DNA of 64,000 nucleotides from Paractinoplanes rishiriensis (GTDB lineage: Bacteria > Actinomycetota > Actinomycetes > Mycobacteriales > Micromonosporaceae): contig NZ_BOMV01000023.1 of NCBI RefSeq assembly GCF_016862375.1, positions 1-64,000 on the forward strand. Reading direction: 5' to 3'. This document shows, piece after piece, positions 7,971 through 16,146 of this stretch. Numbering within the stretch: the stretch's first letter is position 1; each line of letters opens with the position of its first letter. A program made the translations under genes and the position numbers. The notes beneath the pieces are model-generated. The model searched no databases and was not told the origin of the DNA. It saw only the letters and a list, made by a program, of their open reading frames with translations.

Positions 7971-9632
7971 GTGAACGCGGACGTCATCGTCGTCGGGGCC
8001 GGCCTGGCCGGGCTGGCCGCCACCCGGGAACTCGTCGCGGCCGGCAAGCGGGTCGCGCTGGTCGATCAGGAGAACGCCGCCAACCTGGGCGGGCAGGCGT
8101 TCTGGTCGTTCGGCGGCCTGTTCCTGGTGGACACGCCCGAGCAGCGCCGGCTCGGCGTGCGCGACTCGTTCGACCTGGCCTGGCAGGACTGGCAGGGCAG
8201 CGCCGGCTTCGACCGCCTGGACGGCGCTACCGGCGCCGACTCGTGGGCGGTGCGCTGGGCCCGGGCGTATGTCGAGTTTGCGGCCGGCGAGAAGCGGCGC
8301 TGGCTGTCCGGGCTCGGGCTGAGCTGGCTGCCCACGGTGGGTTGGGCGGAACGCGGCAGCCTGCGCGCCGGCGGTCACGGCAACTCGGTGCCGCGTTTCC
8401 ACGTCACGTGGGGCACCGGCACCGGGGTGGTCGCGCCGTTCGTGGCGGCGGTGCAGCGGGCGCCCGACCTGGTCACCTTCCATTACCGGCACCGTGTGGA
8501 CGAACTCGTGGTGACCGGTGGCGCCGTCACAGGCGTACGGGGAAAGGTTTTGGCTCCGGACACAGCGCGCCGAGGCGTGCCCACCAACCGTGACGAGACG
8601 GCCGACTTCGAACTGACCGCGCAGGCGGTCGTCGTCACCACCGGCGGCATCGGCGGCAATCATGACCTGGTACGCCGGTACTGGCCGGACCGGCTGGGCA
8701 CGCCGCCCGCCTCGATGGTGACCGGGGTGCCGGCATACGTGGACGGCCGGATGCTGGAGATCGCCGAGTCGGCCGGCGCGCGCCTGGTCAACCGCGACCG
8801 GATGTGGCACTACACCGAGGGCATCCGCAACTGGGACCCGATCTGGCCCGGCCACGGCATCCGCATCCTGCCCGGCCCGTCGTCGATGTGGTTCGACGCG
8901 GCGGGGCGCCGCCTCCCCGAGCCGTGCCTGCCCGGTTACGACACCTTGAGCACCCTGCGTCACCTGCGCACCACCGGCCACGACCACAGCTGGTTCATCC
9001 TGACGCAACGGATCATCCGCAAGGAGTTCGCGCTCTCCGGCTCCGAGCAGAACCCCGACATCACGGCCCGTGACCGGCGCGCCTTCATCCGCGAGCGCAT
9101 CTTCGGCAAGGGCGCGCCCGCTCCGGTCGAGGCCTTCAAGCAGCACGGGCCCGACTTCGTGGTGGCGGACACGCTGGACGAACTGGTGGCCGGCATGAAC
9201 AAGCTGACCGACGAGCCGCTGCTCGACCTGGCTGCGGTGCGGGCCCAGATCGAGGACCGCGACCGCCAGATCGCCAACCCGTACAGCAAGGACGCCCAGA
9301 TCCAGGGCATCCACAACGCCCGCCGTTTCCTGGGCGACCGCATCGGCCGCACCGTGCCCCCGCACCGCATCCTGGACCCGGCCGCCGGCCCGCTGATCGG
9401 CGTCAAGCTGCACATCCTGACCCGCAAAAGCCTCGGCGGCATCCAGACCGACCTGCAGTCCCGGGCGCTGACCGCGTCCGGCGCGCCCATCCCGGGCCTG
9501 TACGCAGCCGGCGAGGTGGCGGGTTTCGGCGGCGGCGGCCTGCACGGCTACAACGCGCTGGAGGGCACGTTCCTGGGCGGTTGCCTGTTCAGCGGCCGGG
9601 CGGCGGGCCACCACCTGGCCCACTCGCTGTGA
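7971..9632 (+). CDS. FAD-dependent dehydrogenase (fumarate reductase/KstD-type flavoprotein)
   Basis: 553 residues. The N-terminus VIVVGAGLAGLAATREL is an FAD-binding Rossmann motif, followed by GGQAFWSFGG. The C-terminus GLYAAGEVAGFGGGGLHGYNALEGT is the second FAD contact of the FAD_binding_2 family. Members oxidise or reduce C-C bonds in steroids, fumarate-like acids and other compounds; the substrate is not evident. No signal peptide is seen, so it is cytoplasmic. GTG start at 7971; the gene appears to be transcribed alone. Confidence 0.8.
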   Translation: MNADVIVVGAGLAGLAATRELVAAGKRVALVDQENAANLGGQAFWSFGGLFLVDTPEQRRLGVRDSFDLAWQDWQGSAGFDRLDGATGADSWAVRWARAYVEFAAGEKRRWLSGLGLSWLPTVGWAERGSLRAGGHGNSVPRFHVTWGTGTGVVAPFVAAVQRAPDLVTFHYRHRVDELVVTGGAVTGVRGKVLAPDTARRGVPTNRDETADFELTAQAVVVTTGGIGGNHDLVRRYWPDRLGTPPASMVTGVPAYVDGRMLEIAESAGARLVNRDRMWHYTEGIRNWDPIWPGHGIRILPGPSSMWFDAAGRRLPEPCLPGYDTLSTLRHLRTTGHDHSWFILTQRIIRKEFALSGSEQNPDITARDRRAFIRERIFGKGAPAPVEAFKQHGPDFVVADTLDELVAGMNKLTDEPLLDLAAVRAQIEDRDRQIANPYSKDAQIQGIHNARRFLGDRIGRTVPPHRILDPAAGPLIGVKLHILTRKSLGGIQTDLQSRALTASGAPIPGLYAAGEVAGFGGGGLHGYNALEGTFLGGCLFSGRAAGHHLAHSL

Positions 9633-9641
9633 GCGTCCGCC

Positions 9642-9941
9642 TCAGGCGGCCTCGCCGCGCGGCTCGAAACCTACTTTCAGACTCACGTCCAGAGCAGTCG
9701 CCAGCCGTTCGAGCACCATCAAGGTGGGAACGGTACCGCCGGCCTCGAATCGAGCAACCGCGGACTGCGTCATGCCCGCTGCTTTCGCCAGCTGCGTCTG
9801 GCTCCAACCCCGGCGCTCACGAAGCTCCCGGACGGAACGCCCGAGCTCGAACGCCAGCCGCGCAGCGTCGTACGCCTCAGCCGCCCCGGGCTCGGCCATC
9901 CGCCGCTCCCGCATAGCGGCCCAACCGCCACCTTCGCTCAT
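9642..9941 (-). CDS. XRE-family HTH antitoxin (HigA-like), orphaned
   Basis: 99 residues with a Cro/CI-type helix-turn-helix at about 38-90: RELRERRGWSQTQLAKAAGM then TQSAVARFEAG and PTLMVLERLATALDVSL. This is the usual antitoxin partner of RelE/HigB-like toxins, placed second in the operon. The ATG at 9941 lies 3 bases after the stop of the upstream toxin remnant, which is broken, so the protein may persist as a stand-alone repressor. Confidence 0.8.
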   Translation of the reverse strand: MSEGGGWAAMRERRMAEPGAAEAYDAARLAFELGRSVRELRERRGWSQTQLAKAAGMTQSAVARFEAGGTVPTLMVLERLATALDVSLKVGFEPRGEAA

Positions 9942-9944
9942 GGC

Positions 9945-10160
9945 CTAGCCCTCCTCGTCCACAACGTGGTGCGCCTCGTCAATGCAGCGCGCCAACGCTC
10001 GGCGCGCCCGGTCGATTTCCCGCTCGTCCCGCATACGCGCCTTGCAGAAAACCGTCAACAGGATGATCCTCTTGTCGGTGCGACAAGCCCTGAACTATCC
10101 CAGCACGCGGACGTTGCGCCTCGAGCCTCCGAATTAGGACGCGGCGCACGGATTGTGCGG
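9945..10160 (-). pseudogene. Decayed RelE/HigB-like toxin remnant
   Basis: The minus-strand frame ending at the TAG at 9945-9947 reads RIILLTVFCKARMRDERE, then IDRARRALARCIDEAHHVV and a short acidic end. That is the C-terminus of Gp49/HigB-like RelE-superfamily toxins. In the same frame, stops occur at 10095-10097 and 10134-10136, with family-like fragments (FGGSRRNVRVLG) between them, and no start codon gives a complete protein. Position directly before the XRE antitoxin fits a toxin-first operon. The toxin is therefore inactivated while the antitoxin is intact. Confidence 0.72.
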
Positions 10161-10252
10161 CTTCGGGAGCCGTTTGGGAGGAACGGTCAGATGCACCTGA
10201 CGGTGACCGATACGACCCGCCGGAAGTAGGCTTCGACCAGGCAGGGGTCTTG

Positions 10253-11212
10253 ATGCGCGACGCTCGTACGACGACGCTCCGCCGGCGGTTCGCCGCCGCC
10301 ATGGCCGCGCCGGCCGTGCTGCTCGGGTTGCTGTCCGGGCCCGCCGCGGAAGCCGCCGTGCGGCCCGCCGAAACCGAACGGCCGTCCGCCCTTCGCGTGA
10401 TGCCGCTCGGCGACTCGATCACCTGGGGTATCGGCTCCGCCGACCGCGACGGTTACCGGGCCGCGCTGCACCGGCGCCTCACCTCGGCGGGGCTGGACGT
10501 GGACTTCGTCGGTTCGGCGCGCAACGGGCGGGGACCGGACCGCGACCACGAGGGCCACAAGGGGTGGACCATCAACCAGCTGGCCGAGCACGTCGAGCCG
10601 TGGCTGACCAGGTACCAGCCGGACGTGATCCTGCTGCACATCGGCACCAACGACCTGGTGCAGGGCGTGCCGCAGCCGGCCCGCAAGCTGGCCCGGCTGC
10701 TCGACCTGATCGAGGCCGCCCAGCCGGACGCCGAGGTGTTCGTGGCCCGGGTCGTCGGCCTGGCCGACTACCCGAACCTGGAGCGGCTGGAGCGCCGGAC
10801 CGCGGCGTTCAACCGGGCCGTCGGGCAGATCGTGACCGAACGCGGCGGGCGCTTCCACCTGGTCGACCAGAGCGTGGTCCGGGGCATCGACATGCGCAAC
10901 GAGGTGCACCCCAACGATGTCGGGTACGCCCGGATGGCGTGGAACTGGTACCGGGCCATGGAGCCGGTGCTGAATGTCGACGGCACGGAGTGGCCGCAGG
11001 TCGCCAACCCGGACGAGGCCGCCACGTCGTTCCGCTGCATCGAATACTCCACGCTGCACCCGGCGGTCCGCGGCTGCCGCTACTGGTACCTGCGCGGCCC
11101 GAACCGCACCTGGCAGTTGCCGGTGACCCAGCGGGTGCACTACCAGGAGATCGTCGACGGCGAGGTGGTCGACCGGGTCAAGCTCGTGACGCGCTGGGTG
11201 AGCGCCCGCTAG
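10253..11212 (+). CDS. Secreted SGNH-family hydrolase (GDSL esterase/lipase type)
   Basis: About 319 residues. A signal peptide (about 1-35, ending AAEAA) is followed by the catalytic blocks of SGNH hydrolases: VMPLGDSITWG (nucleophile Ser), HIGTND (Asn) and EVHPNDVGY (Asp and His). The catalytic domain ends near residue 245. A C-terminal segment of about 70 residues holding SFRCIEY and VRGCRYWYL is not part of the basic fold and may bind a substrate or the cell surface. The ATG at 10253 has AGGGG 5 bases upstream. Substrate is unknown. Confidence 0.83.
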   Translation: MRDARTTTLRRRFAAAMAAPAVLLGLLSGPAAEAAVRPAETERPSALRVMPLGDSITWGIGSADRDGYRAALHRRLTSAGLDVDFVGSARNGRGPDRDHEGHKGWTINQLAEHVEPWLTRYQPDVILLHIGTNDLVQGVPQPARKLARLLDLIEAAQPDAEVFVARVVGLADYPNLERLERRTAAFNRAVGQIVTERGGRFHLVDQSVVRGIDMRNEVHPNDVGYARMAWNWYRAMEPVLNVDGTEWPQVANPDEAATSFRCIEYSTLHPAVRGCRYWYLRGPNRTWQLPVTQRVHYQEIVDGEVVDRVKLVTRWVSAR

Positions 11213-11260
11213 TCAACCGTTTCCGCCTTCTCCGCCGCGGTGGTCGCCGAGGATGAGGGC

Positions 11261-12688
11261 ATGGGTCGGCTGGTGCGCGTCGAGGGCCTGGTGGCCGTCG
11301 CGGGACTGGCCGCGTTCCTGATGATCTTCGGTGGGCTGGGCGGCGCGTCCGATCCGGCGCCCGAGGCGCGGTGGGTGGGGCTCGGCGTGCTGGTGGCGCC
11401 GGCTTTGATGGCGTACGCGCACCGCGGCGCGGCGGCCTGGGCCGGCGTGCTCGCCGCGGTGGTCTGGACGTCGCTGGCCGGCTCCGTCGCCACCGCGCTG
11501 GTCTCCTGGACGTACGCGCTGGTGGCCATCGTGCTCACCCGCCGGGACCGGTCGCCGGCCACGTCCGCGGTCCCGCTGCGGCAGCCGCCCTCGCCGCCCG
11601 GGTTGCCGAACGTCGCCGTACCGGCCGAGGTGGGCGGCTTCGCCCTGCTGCTGCTGGCCGTCGGCGGCCTGGTCCGGGTGCTGACCGGCGGCCCGGTGTC
11701 CTGGCTGGCCGCGGTAATCGCCGCGTTCGGGCTGGGCTGCGCGCTGCTGGCCCGCGTCGTGCGGCACCGCGCCGAGCTGCGCAAGCTGTTCGGCACCCTC
11801 CAGCCGGTGCACACGGTCCGGGCCGTCGAGCAGCTCGGCTACGTGCACGTCCTGCTGCCCGAGCCGGGCGGCGTGACCGCCCTGGAGTTCGCCTTCGACG
11901 TGGCCGAGCCGGACCGCCCGGCCGAGGCGGACGAGCCGCAGACCCGTCCCGGCGTGCTCTACGGCGACCCGCGGCCGGGCGCCTGGTGCGCCGTCGAGGT
12001 GGAGGGCCGGCTGCACGTGCCGGTCGGGCCGGTGGGCGACGTCCTCGAGGTCGGCTACGACGTGGTGCAGGGCCTGCCCCGCGAGATCGAGGACGACGAG
12101 GAGCAGCTGGTCGACCCGGCGGCGTTGCGGCCCGCGGACCGCGGGGTGGCCGCCTTCGAGTGCCGCGAGCACCGGATCGCGCCGCCCCGGGCCTGGGCCG
12201 CGACCGCCGCGATCGGCCTGGGCGCCGCGCTGGCCGCCGGTGAACTGGCCCTGCTCGCCGGTGGAACCGCGGCCACCCTGGCCGCGGCCGCCACGGTCGC
12301 CGCCGCGGCCGGCTACGAGTTCGGCTGGCGCACCCAGCTGCGGCCCCGGCTGCGCTGGCACGCCGGCGGGGTGGCCGCGGTCGGCTTCCGCGGCCCGGAC
12401 CGGCAGCCCTGGGCCACCGACAGCGCCGTGGTGCACGACGATTCCGGCACCGTGGTGCTGACCGCCGGTGAGTCGGTGCTGACCGTGCCGGTGCCGCCGC
12501 CGTGGCCGTCCGCCGAGAGCCAGCGCAACGCCGACCAACTGGTGGCCGCGCTGCGCGACGCCCGCAGCCAGTCGTTCGAGATCAGCCCGCTGCAGCCGCC
12601 GCCGGAGATCGAGGTGCCCCGCCGCCCGGTCGCGCTCTACCTGTCCTGGCTGGCCTCCGTCGTGCTGACCGTGCTGATCCTCGGTTAG
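11261..12688 (+). CDS. Multi-pass membrane protein of unknown function
   Basis: About 475 residues. There are four to five membrane segments in the first 170 residues, then a soluble acidic domain (about 185-315), then a further hydrophobic hairpin (about 320-355), a beta-rich stretch and a C-terminal membrane anchor (YLSWLASVVLTVLILG). I do not recognise the family. The alternation of membrane and cytoplasmic parts suggests a scaffold or sensor. It starts 48 bases after the SGNH gene and ends 39 bases before the molybdenum hydroxylase genes, so a shared transcript is possible. Confidence 0.6.
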   Translation: MGRLVRVEGLVAVAGLAAFLMIFGGLGGASDPAPEARWVGLGVLVAPALMAYAHRGAAAWAGVLAAVVWTSLAGSVATALVSWTYALVAIVLTRRDRSPATSAVPLRQPPSPPGLPNVAVPAEVGGFALLLLAVGGLVRVLTGGPVSWLAAVIAAFGLGCALLARVVRHRAELRKLFGTLQPVHTVRAVEQLGYVHVLLPEPGGVTALEFAFDVAEPDRPAEADEPQTRPGVLYGDPRPGAWCAVEVEGRLHVPVGPVGDVLEVGYDVVQGLPREIEDDEEQLVDPAALRPADRGVAAFECREHRIAPPRAWAATAAIGLGAALAAGELALLAGGTAATLAAAATVAAAAGYEFGWRTQLRPRLRWHAGGVAAVGFRGPDRQPWATDSAVVHDDSGTVVLTAGESVLTVPVPPPWPSAESQRNADQLVAALRDARSQSFEISPLQPPPEIEVPRRPVALYLSWLASVVLTVLILG

Positions 12689-12727
12689 ACGCGGAGATTC
12701 GAAACAACGGACGCGTAGCGTACGAAT

Positions 12728-13510
12728 GTGGATCTGACAACCGTCGCCGAGGTGATCAGCCCGGCCGAGGTGGGCCAGTGGCGGCCGGGCGACGCCTGGC
12801 TGGGCGGTGGCACCGCGCTGTTCGCCGAGCCGCGTCCGCACCTGAGCCGGCTGCTCGACCTGGCCGCGTGCGGCTGGCCGGCGCTGACCCGCCGGGCCGA
12901 CGGTCTGGAGATCGCGGCCACCTGCACGATCGCCGAGCTGGCCGCGAGCGGCTACGCCATCGCCGAGCGCTGCTGCCACGCGTTCCTGGCCTCTTTCAAG
13001 ATCTGGAATGTGGCCACGGTCGGCGGCAACCTCTGCGCCGGGCTGCCGGCCGGGCCGATGATCGCCCTGGGTGCCGCGCTGGACGGCACTTGCCTGCTGC
13101 TCTCCCCCGAGGGCCGGCGCGAGGTCACGGTGGCCGACTTCGTGACCGGCGACGGCACCACGGTGCTGCGCGAGGGCGAACTGCTGCGCTCGGTGCACCT
13201 GCCGGTGGCGGCGCTGGCCGGGCGCACCGCGTACCGGCAGGGTTCGCTGCACACGCACGGCCGGTCCGGGGTGCTGGTGATCGGCCGGGTGACCGACCGC
13301 GACGGGCTGGTGATCACCGTGACGGCAGCCACGAACCGGCCGTACCTGCTGCACTTCCCGGGTCCGCCGACGCCGGAACTGGTGCAGATCGCGCTGACCG
13401 AGCGGGTGCCGCACGACGCGTACCTGGACGACGTGCACGGCCTGCGGTCCTGGCGCCGGCACCTCACCCGGCGCTACTGCAAAGAGGTCCGGCGGGAGCT
13501 GGTCGGATGA
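12728..13510 (+). CDS. FAD-binding (medium) subunit of a molybdenum hydroxylase
   Basis: 260 residues of the CoxM/XdhB type. Family features are LGGGTALF near residue 26 (FAD pyrophosphate loop), AATCTIAELAAS, and the second FAD loop KIWNVATVGGNLCAG. This subunit passes electrons from the [2Fe-2S] clusters of the next gene product to NAD or another acceptor. The start of the large-subunit gene overlaps its stop (ATGA), consistent with a 1:1 complex. The sequence is slightly shorter than typical (about 280-290). Confidence 0.85.
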   Translation: MDLTTVAEVISPAEVGQWRPGDAWLGGGTALFAEPRPHLSRLLDLAACGWPALTRRADGLEIAATCTIAELAASGYAIAERCCHAFLASFKIWNVATVGGNLCAGLPAGPMIALGAALDGTCLLLSPEGRREVTVADFVTGDGTTVLREGELLRSVHLPVAALAGRTAYRQGSLHTHGRSGVLVIGRVTDRDGLVITVTAATNRPYLLHFPGPPTPELVQIALTERVPHDAYLDDVHGLRSWRRHLTRRYCKEVRRELVG

Positions 13511-16146
13511 GGATCAACGGCGAGGAGCACGGCCGGGCCCCCCGTCCGGGCCAGTGCCTGCGGACCTACCTGCGCGAGGAGGGCTGCTTCGGGGTCAAGA
13601 AGGGCTGCGACACCGGCGACTGCGGTGCCTGCACGGTGCACGTCGACGGGCTGCCGGTGCACTCCTGCGTCTATCCCGCGTTCCGGGCGGCCGGCCGCAG
13701 CGTCACCACGATCGAGGGCCTGGCCGGTCCGGACGGCCTGCACCCGGCGCAGCAGGCGTTCCTCGACGCGCAGGGCTTCCAGTGCGGCTTCTGCACGGCC
13801 GGGCTGATCATGACGACCGCGGCCCTGTCCGGCGACCAGCGCGCCGACCTGCCCCGGACATTCAAAGGCAACCTCTGCAGATGTACGGGCTATCGCGCCG
13901 TCGCCGATGCGCTGGCCGGCGTGGTGAACACCGCCGAACCCGCCGCCGGTGCCGCCGTCGGGTCGGATCTCGGGGCGCCGGCCGGGCCGCAGGTGGTGAC
14001 CGGGACCGCCCGGTACACGTTCGACCTGGACGTGCCCGGCGTGCTGCACATGAAGGTGCTGCGCTCGCCCCATGCGCACGCCCGGATCGCCGCGATCGGG
14101 GTGGAGGCGGCGCTGGCGGTGCCCGGCGTCGAGGCGGTGTTCACCCACGCCGACGCGCCGGACCGGCTGTTCTCCACGGCCCGGCACGAGCACACCGAGG
14201 AGGATCCGGCCGACACCCGGGTGCTCGACGACGTGGTCCGCTTCACCGGTCAGCGGGTGGCCGCGGTGGTGGCCACCTCGGAGGCCGCGGCCGAGGCCGG
14301 CTGCCGGGCGCTGGTGGTCGAGTACGAACCGCTGCCGGCCGTGCTGGACGCCGAGGCGGCGCTGCTGCCGGACGCCCCGCTGGTGCACCCGGACAAGGGC
14401 CCGAACGCGGTCGGCGAGTTGCACGCGGAACTGGGTGACGTGGCGGCCGGGTTCGCCGCCGCGGACGTCGTGCACGAGCAGACCTTCCGTACCGCCCGGG
14501 TGCAGCACGCCAGCCTCGAGACGCACGGTGCGGTGGGCTGGCTGGACGACGACGGCCGCCTGGTGATCCGGACCAGCACGCAGACGCCGTTCCTCACCCG
14601 GCGCGCCCTGGCCACCGTGTTCGACCTGCCCGCCGACCGGGTGCGGGTGGTGGCCGGGCGGGTCGGCGGCGGGTTCGGCGGCAAGCAGGAGATGCTGGCC
14701 GAGGACCTGGTGGCGCTCGCCGTGCTGCGGCTCGGCCGGCCGGTCAAGTGGGAGTTCACCCGGGCCGAGCAGTTCACGTCGGCCACCACCCGGCATCCGT
14801 TCACGGTCACTCTCAAGGCCGGCGCCACCGCCGACGGCACGCTCACCGCGCTGCAGTTGCGGGTCGTCTCGGACACCGGCGCGTACGGCAACCACGGCCC
14901 GGCGGTGATGTACCACGGTTGCCACGAGTCGCTGGCCGTGTACCGCTGCCCGAACAAGCGCACCGACGCGTACGCCGTCTACACCAACACGGTGCCGGCC
15001 GGCGCGTTCCGCGGGTACGGGCTCGGCCAGGTCACCTTCGCGATCGAGTCGGTGCTCGACGACCTGGCCCGGACGCTGGGCCTGGACCCGATCGTGCTGC
15101 GCGAGCGCAACGTGGTGCGGCCCGGCGACCACCTGCTGGCCCCGGGCGACCACGCCGAGGACCTGACCATCGCCAGCTACGGCCTGGACCAATGCCTCGA
15201 CCATCTGCGCGAGGCGGCCCGCACGCCGGCCACCGACGTGCCGGACGGCTGGCTGACCGGCGACGGCATGGCGATCGCGATGATCGCCGCGGGTCCGCCC
15301 GGCGGTCACTACGCGGACGCCACCGCCACCCTGCTGCCGGACGGCCGGTACGAGATCGCGGTGGGCACCGCCGAGTTCGGCAACGGCAGCACCACGGTGC
15401 ACTGCCAGATCGCCGCCGACGTGCTCGGCACCACCCCGGACCGGATCGCGGTCCGGCAGTCCGACACCGACGTGGTCGGCCACGACACCGGCGCGTTCGG
15501 CTCGACCGGCGTGGTGGTGGCCGGCAAGGCGGTGCTGCACGCCGCGCACGGCCTGCGCGCGGTGATCCTCTCCGAAACCGGCGGTTCCGCGCTGACCGTG
15601 GACGCGGTGGCCGACGGGCCCACGCTCAAGGAGGTGGCGGCCCGGGCCGGCCGGCCGCTGACCGCGAGCGGGCACTGGGCCGGCAGCCCGCGCTCGGTGG
15701 CGTTCAACGCCCAGTGGTTCCGGGTCGCGGTCGACCCGGTCACCGGCGAGATCCGCATCCTGCGCAGCGTGCACAGCGCCGACGCGGGCACCGTGCTCAA
15801 CCCGCTGCAGTGCCGCGGCCAGATCGAGGGCGGGGTGGCCCAGGCGCTCGGCGCGACCCTGGCCGAACACGTGGACATCGGCCCCGGCGGACACGTGACC
15901 ACGGCCGGGTTCCGGCAGTACCACCTGCCCACGTTCGCCGACGTGCCGCGTACCGAGGTCTGCTTCGCGCGGACCGACGACGCGATCGGGCCGCTGGGAG
16001 CCAAGTCGATGAGCGAGAGCCCGTTCAACCCGGTGGCGCCGGCGCTGGCCAACGCGGTGCGGGACGCCACCGGCGTGCGCCTCACCGACCTGCCGTTCAC
16101 CCGCGACCGGGTGTGGGCCGCCCTGCAGCGGGCCACGGTCAGCTGA
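13507..16146 (+). CDS. Molybdopterin-dependent hydroxylase with fused [2Fe-2S] and Mo subunits
   Basis: 879 residues. Residues 1-140 form the small-subunit part: four cysteines of the plant-type cluster (C34, C39, C42, C54 in KKGCDTGDCGAC and HSC), then the second cluster (QCGFCTAG near 93-96, CRCTGY near 124-126). The molybdopterin subunit (about 150-879) follows, with GGGFGGKQEM and AFRGYGLGQ near its middle, and GPLGAKSMSESPFNP near the end, where the Glu at about 837 matches the catalytic base of xanthine-dehydrogenase-family enzymes. The substrate (purine, aldehyde or N-heterocycle) cannot be told. No XdhC-like maturation gene is adjacent. Confidence 0.87.
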   Translation: MRINGEEHGRAPRPGQCLRTYLREEGCFGVKKGCDTGDCGACTVHVDGLPVHSCVYPAFRAAGRSVTTIEGLAGPDGLHPAQQAFLDAQGFQCGFCTAGLIMTTAALSGDQRADLPRTFKGNLCRCTGYRAVADALAGVVNTAEPAAGAAVGSDLGAPAGPQVVTGTARYTFDLDVPGVLHMKVLRSPHAHARIAAIGVEAALAVPGVEAVFTHADAPDRLFSTARHEHTEEDPADTRVLDDVVRFTGQRVAAVVATSEAAAEAGCRALVVEYEPLPAVLDAEAALLPDAPLVHPDKGPNAVGELHAELGDVAAGFAAADVVHEQTFRTARVQHASLETHGAVGWLDDDGRLVIRTSTQTPFLTRRALATVFDLPADRVRVVAGRVGGGFGGKQEMLAEDLVALAVLRLGRPVKWEFTRAEQFTSATTRHPFTVTLKAGATADGTLTALQLRVVSDTGAYGNHGPAVMYHGCHESLAVYRCPNKRTDAYAVYTNTVPAGAFRGYGLGQVTFAIESVLDDLARTLGLDPIVLRERNVVRPGDHLLAPGDHAEDLTIASYGLDQCLDHLREAARTPATDVPDGWLTGDGMAIAMIAAGPPGGHYADATATLLPDGRYEIAVGTAEFGNGSTTVHCQIAADVLGTTPDRIAVRQSDTDVVGHDTGAFGSTGVVVAGKAVLHAAHGLRAVILSETGGSALTVDAVADGPTLKEVAARAGRPLTASGHWAGSPRSVAFNAQWFRVAVDPVTGEIRILRSVHSADAGTVLNPLQCRGQIEGGVAQALGATLAEHVDIGPGGHVTTAGFRQYHLPTFADVPRTEVCFARTDDAIGPLGAKSMSESPFNPVAPALANAVRDATGVRLTDLPFTRDRVWAALQRATVS

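Noticed and set aside
5648-8047. A 799-residue minus-strand frame
   Set aside because: It is the complement shadow of two well-supported secreted genes and has no domain.
12502-13506. An upstream extension of the molybdenum hydroxylase frame
   Set aside because: Residues before MRINGEE are Arg-rich shadow of the FAD-subunit gene; the ATG at 13507 overlaps the previous stop as expected.
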